The notes: a model not told the origin generated them from the letters alone. 64,000 bases of DNA from Cherax quadricarinatus (GCF_038502225.1 NC_091355.1:15805541-15869540); one strand, 5' to 3'. Shown: positions 10,829 through 20,125, counted from the stretch's first letter. A program made the numbers and translations.

Positions 10829-11189
10829 TAATTTAACAACGTGTCGGTTCTTTGAACCATTCATCTACAATCCTGCCAGACACTGCAACTTCTTGGGATC
10901 TTAATACTTGGGAATTCTTCGCTTGCCTAACCCTTGGGCACGACCTACTTCCATATTGAACAAATGTGACACCACCTACGACTACTGCACCTCTCCTGCC
11001 TACGGTTTATAAGCTGCTTCTCCGCTCATATGCCGTATTCTATTCAAGATTGATGGACTGACCACATCGACTCAAGGTTGAGGGACTGATTACCTCATTC
11101 TCCTCCTGTTCTTCAAGTTTCTCCTGTGTATGGACTGATGAAGCCACTGCGTGGCGAAACGTTTCCGTAATAAAGATACCCAAGAGTTG
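10829..11189 (-). repeat. Right arm of the 361-bp inverted repeat (R2)
   Basis: Pairs with 10440-10800. It carries the sense-oriented hammerhead-like core at 11133-11166 and ends in AATAAAGATACCCAAGAG. Confidence 0.9.
11133..11166 (+). ncRNA. Hammerhead-like core in R2, sense copy
   Basis: CTGATGA (11135-11141), an extra A, hairpin GCCAC-TGC-GTGGC (11143-11155), GAAAC (11156-11160), GTTTCC. It mirrors the copy at 10462, but here the would-be cleavage triplet is GTT and not GTC. The core bases are intact; the same extra A is present. Confidence 0.33.
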
Positions 11190-11414
11190 TAAAGTAAAAG
11201 GACACAAGTGCAACTAATGTGACATTTTATTGTGGCAACGTTTCGCTCTCCAGGAGCTTTATCAAGCCATTACAGACAATACAAGGACACAGAGGGTATA
11301 TATGAGCCTATGTATTGTCTGTATTGTCTGTAATGGCTTGATAATGCTCCTGGAGAGCGAAACGTTGCCACAATAAAATGTCACATTAGTTGCACTTGTG
11401 TCCTTTTACTTTAC
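11189..11414. mobile_element. R3 palindrome (foldback) nested in R2
   Basis: Arms of about 95-100 bp (11189-11286 and 11315-11414) begin and end with GTAAAGTAAAAGGACACAAG and its complement. The sense arm carries TTGATAATGCTCC, GGAGAGCGAAACGTTGCC, a relative of the R2 core with C3 and G8 of the hammerhead consensus changed. The spacer holds AGAGGGTATATATGAGCC. A 10-bp word TATTGTCTGT is duplicated at the start of the right arm. Confidence 0.85.
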
Positions 11415-11512
11415 ATATTGTCGGTAATTCTACCAACTTTATTACATACCCAAGAGTTGCACATGTGTCTAATTTATCAACGTGTCGGTTCTGTGAACCA
11501 TTCATCTACAAT

Positions 11513-11630
11513 CATTACTGTCTTCTCAAGTCACCATTCTGTCTTCTCCCAGGTCACCATTCTGTATCCCCAGGTTACCATTCTGTCTCCACAGGTCACC
11601 ATTTTGTCCACCCAAGTCATCTCAGTGAAA
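11513..11630. repeat. 26/20-bp array, right part after the insertion
   Basis: CAAGTCACCATTCTGTC, CCAGGTCACCATTCTG, CCCCAGGTTACCATTCTG and similar units continue the degenerate array interrupted at 10420. Confidence 0.75.
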
Positions 11631-11841
11631 ATGAAACGCGAACATTATCAGGATCTTGTGTCACTACATGAGGGAAATGAAGCTCTTTCTTCCCTCACTG
11701 AGGTGTCTCGATGTCAATGAAAGACTTTTATCCAATTAACTGGAGCTCCTCTCTCCTAGGTTTTGTATGTTCCCTATAGATTTTCCCAATGAATTTAATC
11801 AATAATAACAGCTCTAATGAAATTTCCCCTTGAACCTATTG

Positions 11842-11843
<2 letters not shown>
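11631..11843. other. Short unique stretch, no gene seen
   Basis: Frames of about 90-100 codons that cross this area (11390-11720) start inside the R3 palindrome and array and resemble nothing known to me. Near its end is GAACCTATTGCTTATATA, which may be a worn Penelope-tail end. Confidence 0.4.
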
Positions 11844-11932
<89 letters not shown>

Positions 11933-11962
11933 GTCCCACAATTTACACCAGAGGTGGACCCC

Positions 11963-12050
<88 letters not shown>
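11844..12050. repeat. Two (TA)n tracts around a near-palindromic insert
   Basis: (TA)n at 11844-11930 and 11965-12050 flank a 34-bp insert that begins GGGTCCCAC and ends GTGGACCCC. Because TA tracts are self-complementary and the insert ends are inverted, the whole 207 bp can fold back on itself. Confidence 0.95.
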
Positions 12051-12054
<4 letters not shown>

Positions 12055-12090
12055 ATAAGATCACAGTAAACAGGTGATTTCAAAATATGT
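12051..12090 (-). repeat. Inverted Penelope-type tail at the left end of the PLE remnant
   Basis: GCAATAAGATCACAGTAAAC and the next bases are the inverse of the sense tail at 12813-12868 and of 53010-53068 (each ending CTTATT then (TA)n). The Penelope remnant is therefore flanked by inverted copies of one tail, each next to (TA)n. Confidence 0.7.
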
Positions 12091-12564
12091 TGGTTCTCCC
12101 TTACCATGAAAGCTTGGTTGATATGCCTTCTCTTAAGACTTTTAATGTCAAAGTTGTATTTAAAAATCTTGATACAGTAAAAAAAACTTTTGATAAAGAA
12201 TTCCCCCCAAAATGCTGACGGATGTGTCTATAAGATTCCTTGTAAAATTTGCGATAAAGTTTATTACGGTCAAACTGGTAAAAATCTCGAACTAAGATTA
12301 TAACACCATAAATATAGCATTAGAACTGGACAAGATTCCAATGCTCTATTTATTCATGTGAGAGATTTTAACCATCCAATTGATTTTCAAAAAGTTGAGA
12401 AAGTTGTATCAAGCAAGTCCATGATTGACAGGAATATATTTGAATCTCGTTTCATAAAAAGCAGTTTTGACATTAATATGAATATTTCCTTCGGTTTATA
12501 TAAATTAGATCCATTTATAATTAATAGAATTTGGGAAGAATTTAATAATACATTGGACAAATAA
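12090..12564 (+). pseudogene. Penelope-like retroelement C-terminus with GIY-YIG endonuclease, broken
   Basis: Penelope-like elements encode a reverse transcriptase fused to a C-terminal GIY-YIG endonuclease that nicks the target DNA. Here only the linker and endonuclease remain. 12090-12215 encodes LVLPYHESLVDMPSLKTFNV and continues into the usual linker. A one-base frame change occurs at a run of six C (12203-12208), with an in-frame TGA at 12216 in the old frame. From 12211 the endonuclease follows: GCVYKIPCKICDKVYYGQTG, with the GIY-like (CVYKI), YIG-like (YYG) and CxxC residues visible. There is an in-frame TAA at 12301, then HHKYSIRTGQDSNALFIHVRD and an open tail to TAA at 12562. The reverse transcriptase is absent, so it is a 5'-truncated, inactive copy. 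Family assignment is confident; clade is not. Confidence 0.85.
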
Positions 12565-12868
12565 ATTTTAAAATTCTTAATTCTTGGGTAGAATAGTTTG
12601 TTCGTGGGTTGTGTGAAGGACTGTCTAGCTGGGTCAGCAGACCTGCTGCAGTGTTCCCTTTCTTATGAGTCGCGCGTCAGGTGTTGCTATGTTATGGAAT
12701 GTGATAATGAGGTGTGGGCTAGACCCTTTATATGCCTTCCTTTGATGCATTACTTTAATTGTTCCTTGATAATGTGAGTTGTCACGAAAGCCCTTGGAAT
12801 TTCTCTAGTCTTTCACAGTGGTTGTTTTGCATATTCTGAAATCTCCTGTTTCCTGTGATCTTATTTCA
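12565..12868 (+). mobile_element. 3' untranslated region and tail of the Penelope-like remnant
   Basis: Contains a stretch GACCTGCTGCAGTGTTCC ... TTCTTATG (12640-12675) that recurs near 55200, and the terminal tail TTTCACAGTGGTTGTTTTGC ... CTTATTTCA (12810-12868) that runs straight into (TA)n. The first part may be a separate LINE/SINE 3' end inserted into the tail. Confidence 0.6.
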
Positions 12869-13294
<426 letters not shown>

Positions 13295-13861
13295 CTACTT
13301 ATTGCTTAGAATAAACCGAAGTTGCAGTTTGTTTTTGTTTCTGCAGGCAGCATATAGTTCTTGCATGACTCTGATTGCACGTTCAGCACACTGATTACTT
13401 CTTGGTACATTGAGTGCGGACGGCTCCTGCTTCCAGTGAATTTTCAATGAGTTAAGTGTTTTTTTTTTGTAAAGTTTCAAAATTTCTGACAAACGTTTGA
13501 AGTCATTTTCATCGTACATCTGATTAGTAAACCAATAATCTACCCCGGTGTATGAAATGAATCTGCATATCTTCTCCAAAGTCTTCTGTCTTGTAGGTAT
13601 AAAAAATAATACAAAAATACCTAGAATGGCTCTTGAATTCCACCTCACATTGCTGATGTTTGGAATTTTCTGGAAATTAATCAAAGGGAAGGGCCCTTTT
13701 CCTTCAGAGAATCTAAACATTCGTGTTAGATGGTACATAAACTTCATATCATCTCTCCATCCTAATTTATGGAGGATCTCTTCTGTTCCATTAACAAACT
13801 GTGCCCTTAATTCCTCATAATTCTTCACATGTTGATGTTTTATGTCTAATAAAGTAAACCT
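13295..13861 (-). pseudogene. Unrecognised conserved-looking protein fragment, fused at its start to a SINE
   Basis: An open frame of 210 codons runs from 13927 to 13295. Its first 24 or so residues (13927-13856) are translated SINE sequence, so the native part starts near residue 25. Visible features: residues 93-100 NVRWNSRA; a hydrophobic run ILGIFVLFFI at 101-110; Tyr/Trp-rich VDYWFTNQMY at 129-138; Lys-rich KLYKKK; and WKQEPSALNVPRSNQCAERA near 165-184, ending QLRFILSNK. Normal codon composition and varied residues set it apart from the repeat-derived frames in this window. I do not recognise the family. It could be the last exon of a host gene or the tail of a DNA transposon or other multi-copy gene. 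No catalytic motif is evident and the upstream part is missing. Confidence 0.5.
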
Positions 13862-14030
13862 CAAAACGGGCGGGGATTGAACAAATGACAAGTGAGTCTT
13901 AAAACTCAAAGACAGTGCGTAAGCCACACGGCCAGCTGGTTACGATAAGATTTTTACAATCCATGGGCTCAATATTCGACTGTTCCGTGGTTTGTTAGCA
14001 ATCGTATTATTACGATTTCGTGAGTCTTGT
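13862..14030 (-). mobile_element. tRNA-derived SINE, antisense
   Basis: On the minus strand the tRNA-like head reads GTAACCAGCTGGCCGTGTGG (A box TGGCCGTGTGG) through to GTTCAATCCCC (B box), 13944-13862. About 45 bp further upstream on that strand lies GACTCACGAAATCGTAATAA (plus strand 14007-14026), the conserved body word found in the other SINE copies. The head would act as an internal polymerase III promoter in a live copy. The insertion supplies the apparent start of the adjacent open frame. Confidence 0.75.
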
Positions 14031-14639
14031 AAAATGGTGGCTATTCTCAGGGCGTCGTTGGAAAAATCCTCTGAGAGAGAAGCGTTTTGTCAAGGGCATC
14101 TTATTCATAATCTCAGAGCATTGTTCGTTTAATAACCTGAGTGAGAAGTTTCTTTTCCAAGAATTCTCATTTAACCTTACAGGATGCTAAAACAATCGCG
14201 ATACAAACAAGAAGAGCTTTGTGAAGTGCAGTAATTAACCGAAGATGCAAAATTAAGGAATGAAACTCCGAGGTAGGAGATGCACGATCCATGTGGGTAA
14301 GTGATCTTTTACTCATTGGGCTGTGTTGACACCTTTGGGTTACAAGTGAAGAACCTAGGTTTGATAATGACAGCGTGGTGACTTTGGGTAAGCCTCCTTA
14401 CACCTGCTGTTGTCGTTTCCGCTGATCACTAAAGAGGCAGCTGTATGTTATGGGTCACTTCTTGAAGCAGCGCAGTGTACCTAAGCAATGAGACGAACTA
14501 AGGTACATAAAATGGCAACTCTTAGCCTGTAAATACAGTTTATAAAAATGCTTAATTAGAATAAATTATAATGCTCATAGCAAATACTTTACAAATATTG
14601 GATTAATTTAATTTTAGTATAAGGGGATACCAATAAACA
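14031..14639. other. Unique stretch, no gene seen
   Basis: No convincing coding sequence or repeat family on either strand. Confidence 0.45.
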
Positions 14640-14935
14640 AGAAGACTCTTCGCAGGCCGTGACTGTAGAGCGTGTGGGCACAACCAGTATGTTGATATCA
14701 TGTCTTCCCTTGTCCTTTTGTCGTCCAGGGTCGTTAGATGCAATTTCTTTAGCCTATCCTCTCTTTGCAGCTCAAATTTCTTAGCTCTGGAACTAGCTTC
14801 GTTAGCATACTTCTTCACTTTCTCTAGCTCCTTACCATGCTTCCTCAGGTGCGGGTTCTATACTTGTGCTGCGTACTCCAAGACGTGCCTAACAGATTAT
14901 GTTGTATAAAGCACCTGGAATGATTTTATTGAGAT
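14640..14935 (-). pseudogene. LINE ORF2 fragment, antisense
   Basis: The minus strand encodes NPHLRKHGKELEKVKKYANE, then SSRAKKFELQREDRLKKLHL, TTLDDKRTREDM. This is the region after the reverse-transcriptase domain that in the 44.6-kb copy reads NPHLVRHVQKLEKVQRHATK ... LREINLTTLEDRRD. Only this internal piece survives, with no 3' UTR. Confidence 0.7.
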
Positions 14936-16115
14936 TCCTGAAGGCCACTGTCAGATTTGCCGCGCACACCATTGGCTGCAGAGGTTATTCTACTGATGTG
15001 TGTGCTGGTGCTCATGAGTGAGGCCCCAGAAGTCCTGAGGGTGTTGGTCGGTTATTAATCCCAAAAATTATTGTGGTTTTTGAAGGAGAGTGAGCAGAAG
15101 ACTGAATACTAATAGTGATACGTTTTTCATAAATATACCTGGAGATAGCTTACAAGTGTTATGTTTTTATATTTGTCTGTTTCCTGGGATAATACTGTTG
15201 GAGAAGAGATGTTACGTTAAGTGCAACACTTCAATAATGATGATAATAATTTAAGTGTGCAGGATTTCTCTGATAAAAAAATATTTTTTTAATGTATTAT
15301 TTAAATTATCCGATTGAATTTAAATCAATTAATTTAATAATTTATTAATAGTTCTCCTTATTACTTAATTTAATGGGGAATATTCACGTTGTATATAATT
15401 ATTAATATATTCATGACAAAATATGTAAATATATATTTATAATAGGAGTATTAGCCTTCATTTATGATATATTATTAATTATCCATTTCCATTCTCGATA
15501 TATTTAATTAAGACGGCTAATAATATTTATTATTCCCTACCATATTTTCTTCCGACAAGTAGTTACGTGTTTTAAGTTGTGTGATTCCTATTTATTCATA
15601 TTTATGTTCATCTATCTGTAGCTGTAGGAGCAGTTACAGTCGTAGCGTCAAGTCTTCATTCATCAGAATATTATTTAAAACTTCAAATACCTGTACAATT
15701 TATGATTTTAATTTATTCAGATGTAAATGGTGTTTCAAAGAAACGTTTTATAGTGATCTTGAGACTCCAATTGCGGTTCCTAGTCTTCCTCCGGAAAGTA
15801 TTTTTTTTTTTTCAAATCTTATTACATTTCATGTGATTTACATGTTTCTCTTTTCCTTCTTTTAAACATCGTATAACCTTATGGCAACGACAAGTGTGAG
15901 AGGTTTCTCCTGATAATCAAAGCAGGAGCTTTGATTAAACATTTCACTCTGTGGTTGGCAGTGCGGTAAACTGAAGCTTATTGATTACGCTTATTGTTTG
16001 AGAAGCATTGTTTGGCTACATGGAAGCGAGGAACAATACAGTGAAAGGTAAAGTGAATCGTCAGTGTTGTCGTGGGATTATTCACAAATTTTCATGAACT
16101 GAAAAGCGAAAATGC
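14936..16115. other. AT-rich stretch, no gene seen
   Basis: Very AT-rich from about 15240 to 15560. A frame of 94 codons at 15581-15865 is low-complexity and unrecognised. No promoter or gene structure is visible. Confidence 0.45.
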
Positions 16116-16270
16116 AGGTGTAGAGGAATTAACAAACCTCCTCACACTATTGCTCTTTTCACATCTAGCAGTAAATAGGTGTAGAGGAATTAACAAACCT
16201 CCTCACACTATTGCTCCTTTTATATTTAGCAGTAAATAGGTACCTGTGTGTTAGTCGACCTTCGTGAATG
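16116..16270 (+). repeat. 61-bp tandem duplication inside a dispersed repeat
   Basis: AGGTGTAGAGGAATTAACAA starts at 16116 and again at 16177; each copy ends TAGCAGTAAAT. The sequence then continues AGGTACCTGTGTGTTAGTCG, a word I associate with a dispersed decapod repeat. Confidence 0.8.
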
Positions 16271-16616
16271 AATGACGATTTTGAAAATCATAAATAAAAA
16301 CTAATCTACAAATTTAATCTAAACTGCATTAAATTTTAGATAAATTTATATTTAAAACGTGAATATTTTCATAGCTCACAATTTTAGTACCAAAATAGTA
16401 ACCTTAAATATATTTGCCCCAGAAAATACTCTGTAATATAATATTTAATGCTGGCTATTGCAACCGGAAATGGAACCAGCTCAGCACATTTGTGTAATAA
16501 TTACCCTAAAGGTACACAATGTATCATACCTTAATGGCGTAGTTGGTCTACAAATCCTCGGGTATGGCAACTTTAACAGACATTTTAATTTTATTATATA
16601 TTAAATGTAGCAATTC

Positions 16617-16636
16617 TCATTCTCTCTCTCTCTCTT

Positions 16637-16706
<70 letters not shown>
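16617..16706. repeat. (CT)n and (TA)n microsatellites
   Basis: (CT)9 at 16617-16635, then (TA)n at 16640-16706, next to the 3' end of the antisense LINE. Confidence 0.95.
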
Positions 16707-16708
<2 letters not shown>

Positions 16709-16729
16709 AAAACAAGTACTGTATTTTAT

Positions 16730-17860
16730 TGCAGGGGTCGAGTCTTAGCGCCTGTCTCCGTCTCCTTGCTGGCCATTATTGGTTTCGCTCTCTTCTAGCT
16801 GCGTTAGCCTTGTCATACCTATTCTTAAAGCTATAAATGGATTCTGTCTGTTCCACACAGCTGTCTAGGTCGTTCCACTTCCTGGTCACTCTAAGGCTGA
16901 AGAAGTATTTCGTAGCATCCCTGTGACTAATTTGTGCTTTGAACTTCGAGCTGTGACCTCGTATACTTCTGACTCGTCTCTCAGATTCTCCCTGTCCACT
17001 TTGTCAATTCCTCTTAGTATTTTGTACGTCGTAATCATGTCAACTTTAGTCGTCACGGTCAGCTCCTCTAGCCTCTCCCCTTCAGCTCTAGAACAGTTTT
17101 CGTTGTAAACCTTTGTAATTTCTACTTTTTCTTGATATACTTAATCAGGTGTGGGTTCATTACTGGTGCTTCGTACTCCAACATCGGCCAGACAAATGTG
17201 CTGCATAGCAAGCGCATGTCTGCATGACGTGCGCTTGCTGCGGGAATTAGACTGATGTGCTTCTGGCCATATGCTCGATATGTTCATCCCAAAGTTCTCT
17301 CTAGTCTGTATTCCCTTTGCGGTCTTCTTTTCCCATCCGCAATGGTCATAACTTTGCCCTTGCTAGAGTTAAACTCTAGCTGCACTTGTCAGACCAGACC
17401 TGCAGCCTGGCCAGGTCCATTTGTAATCTTACCAAGTCCTCAATTACTTATATTCTTATTAATTTTACATAATCTGCGAAAAGAAATATCGCGAAGCTAT
17501 TCCTTCCGTCATGTTATTCCTTGTGATACTCCATTCGTCACACTTGCTCAATCTGACACCTCTTACTAAACTCTCATTCTTAGTTTCCTCGTATTAAATA
17601 TTCCTTAATATATAGTAGTGCCTTCCCAGTTGATTCACCTGCTTCTCTAAATCTGATCCCATTCCCTTCTGCGGAATTGTCAAAATCCTTCTTATAGTCC
17701 CCCAAAAATGCAATCTGGACATCTCTCTCCTGCTTCACTTTTCTTACATTGTCACACTGAAAGTAGGTTTATTAGACAGGATTTTCCAGCTCTGAAGCCT
17801 TGCTGGTTGTTTACAAACACCGCTCCTCTCTGGTACTCCACTACTCTTTGTCTGTGCGAA
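16730..17860 (-). pseudogene. Non-LTR retrotransposon (LINE), antisense, reverse transcriptase decayed
   Basis: Read on the minus strand in order. 17818-17766: FVNNQQGFRAGKSCLINLL, the reverse-transcriptase block usually reading Q-H-G-F-R-x-G-x-S-C. Near 17486-17463: FLFADYVKLI, the catalytic F-A-D-D box with its second Asp changed to Tyr. 17420-17387: DLARLQVWSDK. 16925-16850: RDATKYFFSLRVTRKWNDLD, the C-terminal block. Then a 3' UTR ending CGACCCCTGCAA at 16730. Stops and frame changes separate the blocks. Same family as the 6.5- and 44.6-kb copies by C-terminus and 3' UTR. The changed catalytic Asp alone would inactivate it. Confidence 0.8.
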
Positions 17861-17861
<1 letters not shown>

Positions 17862-17893
<32 letters not shown>

Positions 17894-17898
17894 GTGTG

Positions 17899-17958
<60 letters not shown>

Positions 17959-17976
17959 TGTGTGTGTGTGTGTGTG
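17862..17976. repeat. (GT)n/(GC) microsatellite at the truncated 5' end of the LINE
   Basis: (GT)n with GCGT interruptions, including four consecutive GCGT near 17940-17958. It directly abuts the 5' break point of the antisense LINE. Confidence 0.95.
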
Positions 17977-18079
17977 AAGCACATAAGTGAAAGGCAAGAT
18001 GATCGGTACCCATGGAAGACCAGAATAAAAAATCTCTACTCAGAAACTGTACAACTCACTGGGTGTGTGAAGGTGCTTG

Positions 18080-18200
18080 TTTATCTTCATCAGACATCAT
18101 CGTTATCATCATAGTTTTCATCATGTTCACTATCATCAATCACCATGATCATCATCATCATCCTCATCATCATCATCACCATTATCATCGGCTCACGACA
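18080..18200. repeat. Imperfect (ATC)n trinucleotide tract
   Basis: CATCATCGTTATCATCATAG and ATCATCATCATCCTCATCAT type sequence. Confidence 0.85.
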
Positions 18201-18389
18201 ATAACACATTTCTCTAGTTCATTATTACGAGTCTCGACCTTTCATCAAGAGAGCAATTAACTTTGTCAATATCAAGCATCCATCTCGGGAAATGAATTCC
18301 CAAGATTACACAGAAGCAAAAGAATCAGCAACAAAAGCAGCGGAATCATGCAACCTGCCCAGCTGACAGCTAAATACATGGTTCTACGA

Positions 18390-18560
18390 TGACCAGGCAT
18401 GCAAGACCTGACCCTGGCTCCACCTGGCTAGCCTTAATGCAAGTGAGGAGGACCTTGCCCTGGCTACTCCTAGATAGCCTATCGCTAGTGAACCTCTGAT
18501 CTTGGCTCCTCCTAGCTAACTTAATTAATGTTAATCATGAGGACCCGACCTTAGGACCGC
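18390..18560. repeat. Degenerate tandem repeat of about 45-50 bp
   Basis: GACCTGACCCTGGCTCC, GACCTTGCCCTGGCTAC, CTCTGATCTTGGCTCC and similar words mark three to four diverged copies. Confidence 0.5.
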
Positions 18561-19083
18561 CATTGCGTTTAGTGGTGATAGATATTAGTTAATTATTCCC
18601 AAATGAAATATGCCTATAACTTTCTTAAGAAATGGTAGATGAACTTTCCAGAGGACAATATCACAGGTACTGTGAATTAGTGGATGACAAATGAGTGTCG
18701 AGTTTGCTTCTGTGTGACCAACGCAGCAAGTGAATAAGTTTGCCACTACTGGTCTCCTTTCCTTCGAAAATCCAACCTTGTGGGACGTTACTGAGCCGAA
18801 GTGCTGCTTCCACACACACGGAAATGAAGCGAAAACTTCTAAGTTGGGTCAGCTCTCATGAAATTACCTCTAAATATTCCTTAGTTCATCCAAATTGTTC
18901 CAGAAATGCATACTACAAACATAACATTTATTTGGTTCACTGTTTATTCTCTTTCACAATTTTCAAATTACTTTTTTTAGGTAATTTGCATCTGGGTCCA
19001 TAACGAAAGTTTCTCTAAAAGTATTTATTTATATAAACACAGAAATTTAACAACTCTTTTTCGTTGAGTCTATCGACATACTG
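18561..19083. other. Unique stretch, no gene seen
   Basis: Overlapping opposite-strand frames of 76 and 87 codons show no family features. Confidence 0.4.
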
Positions 19084-19450
19084 GATAGTGGTGTTGCCAC
19101 TGGCTTGGCTTACTGTTGTTGCTCTTGTGGCTTAGCCTTGACATGATAGTGGTGTTGCCACTGGCTTGGCTTACTGTTGTTGCTCTTGTGGCTTAGCCTT
19201 GACATGATAGTGGTGTTGCCACTGGCTTGGCTTACTGTTGTTGCTCTTGTGGCTTAGCCTTGACATGATAGTGGTGTTGCCACTGGCTTGGCTTACTGTT
19301 GTTGCTCTTGTGGCTTAGCCTTGACATGATAGTGGTGTTGCCACTGGCTTGGCTTACTGTTGTTGCTCTTGTGGCTTAGCCTTGACATGACAGTGGTGTT
19401 GCCACTGGCTTGGCTTACTGTTGTTGCTCTTGTGGCTTAGCCTTGACATG
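19084..19450. repeat. 61-bp tandem repeat, six near-identical copies
   Basis: The unit includes GGTGTTGCCACTGGCTTGG and TTGCTCTTGTGGCTTAGCC; it starts GATAGTGG at 19084, 19145, 19206 and so on. Near-identity implies recent expansion. Confidence 0.95.
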
Positions 19451-19499
19451 AAGGGTTGCATGCAGCGAGACGCAGAGACTTCTTCGGTAAATTAAAATC

Positions 19500-19835
19500 C
19501 TTCAATCCGTCTTCAAACGGATCACACTGACGTCTAGTTACGTTGCAACAGTAACGTCTTGATCACCGTGGTCACAGTGATGTCTTGATCACCCTGGTGG
19601 CAGTGATGTCCTGATCACCCTGGTAGCAGTGATGCCTTGATCACCGTGGTCACAGTGATGTTTTGATCACCCTGGTGGCGGTGATGTCTTGATCACCCTG
19701 GTGACAAAGATGCCCTGATCACCCTGGTGGTAGTGATGCCTTAATCACCCTGGTGTCAGGGATGTCTTCATCACCCTGGTGGCAGTGATGTCTTCATCAC
19801 CCTGGTGGCAGTGATGTCTTGATCACTATGGTAAT
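19500..19835. repeat. 26-bp array, subfamily A (diverged)
   Basis: Units such as GTGATGTCTTGATCACCCTG then GTGGCA, about 12 copies with many substitutions. Same period as, and alignable to, the following subfamilies. Confidence 0.85.
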
Positions 19836-20125
19836 AGTGTCGTCTGGCTCACCAAGGTTACAGTGTCGTCTGGCTCACCAAAGTTACAGTTTCGTCTGGC
19901 TCACCAAGGTTACAGTGTCGTCTGGCTCACCAAGGTTACAGTGTCGTCTGGCTCACCAAGGTTACAGCGTCGTCTGGCTCACCAAGGTTACAGTGTCGTC
20001 TGGCTCACCAAGGTTACAGCGTCGTCTGGCTCACCAAGGTTACAGTGTCGTCTGGCTCACCAAGGTTACAGTGTCGTCTGGCTCACCAAGGTTACAGTGT
20101 CGTCTGGCTCACCAAGGTTACAGTG
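19836..20125. repeat. 26-bp array, subfamily B
   Basis: Units GTGTCGTCTGGCTCACCAAG then GTTACA, about 11 copies, very uniform. The repeating SSGSPRLQ open frames (19819-20178, 19863-20126) are by-products. Confidence 0.9.

Larger units (their letters stand above)
10421..11512. mobile_element. Composite foldback element (R2 arms plus nested R3 palindrome) inserted in a minisatellite
   Basis: The left end GATAAATTAGACACATGTGC is repeated in inverted form near the right end (11446-11484, one mismatch). Inside are a 361-bp inverted repeat (10440-10800 and 10829-11189, 28-bp spacer) and a second palindrome, R3 (11189-11414). The terminal tract 11446-11512 resumes R2 sequence (ACGTGTCGGTTCTGTGAACC). 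No open frame encodes a transposase or reverse transcriptase, so mobility would depend on a factor supplied elsewhere. Confidence 0.75.

Noticed and set aside
10462..11166. Rho-independent terminator or riboswitch
   Set aside because: Bacterial elements do not fit the eukaryotic context; the hairpins belong to dispersed foldback repeats.
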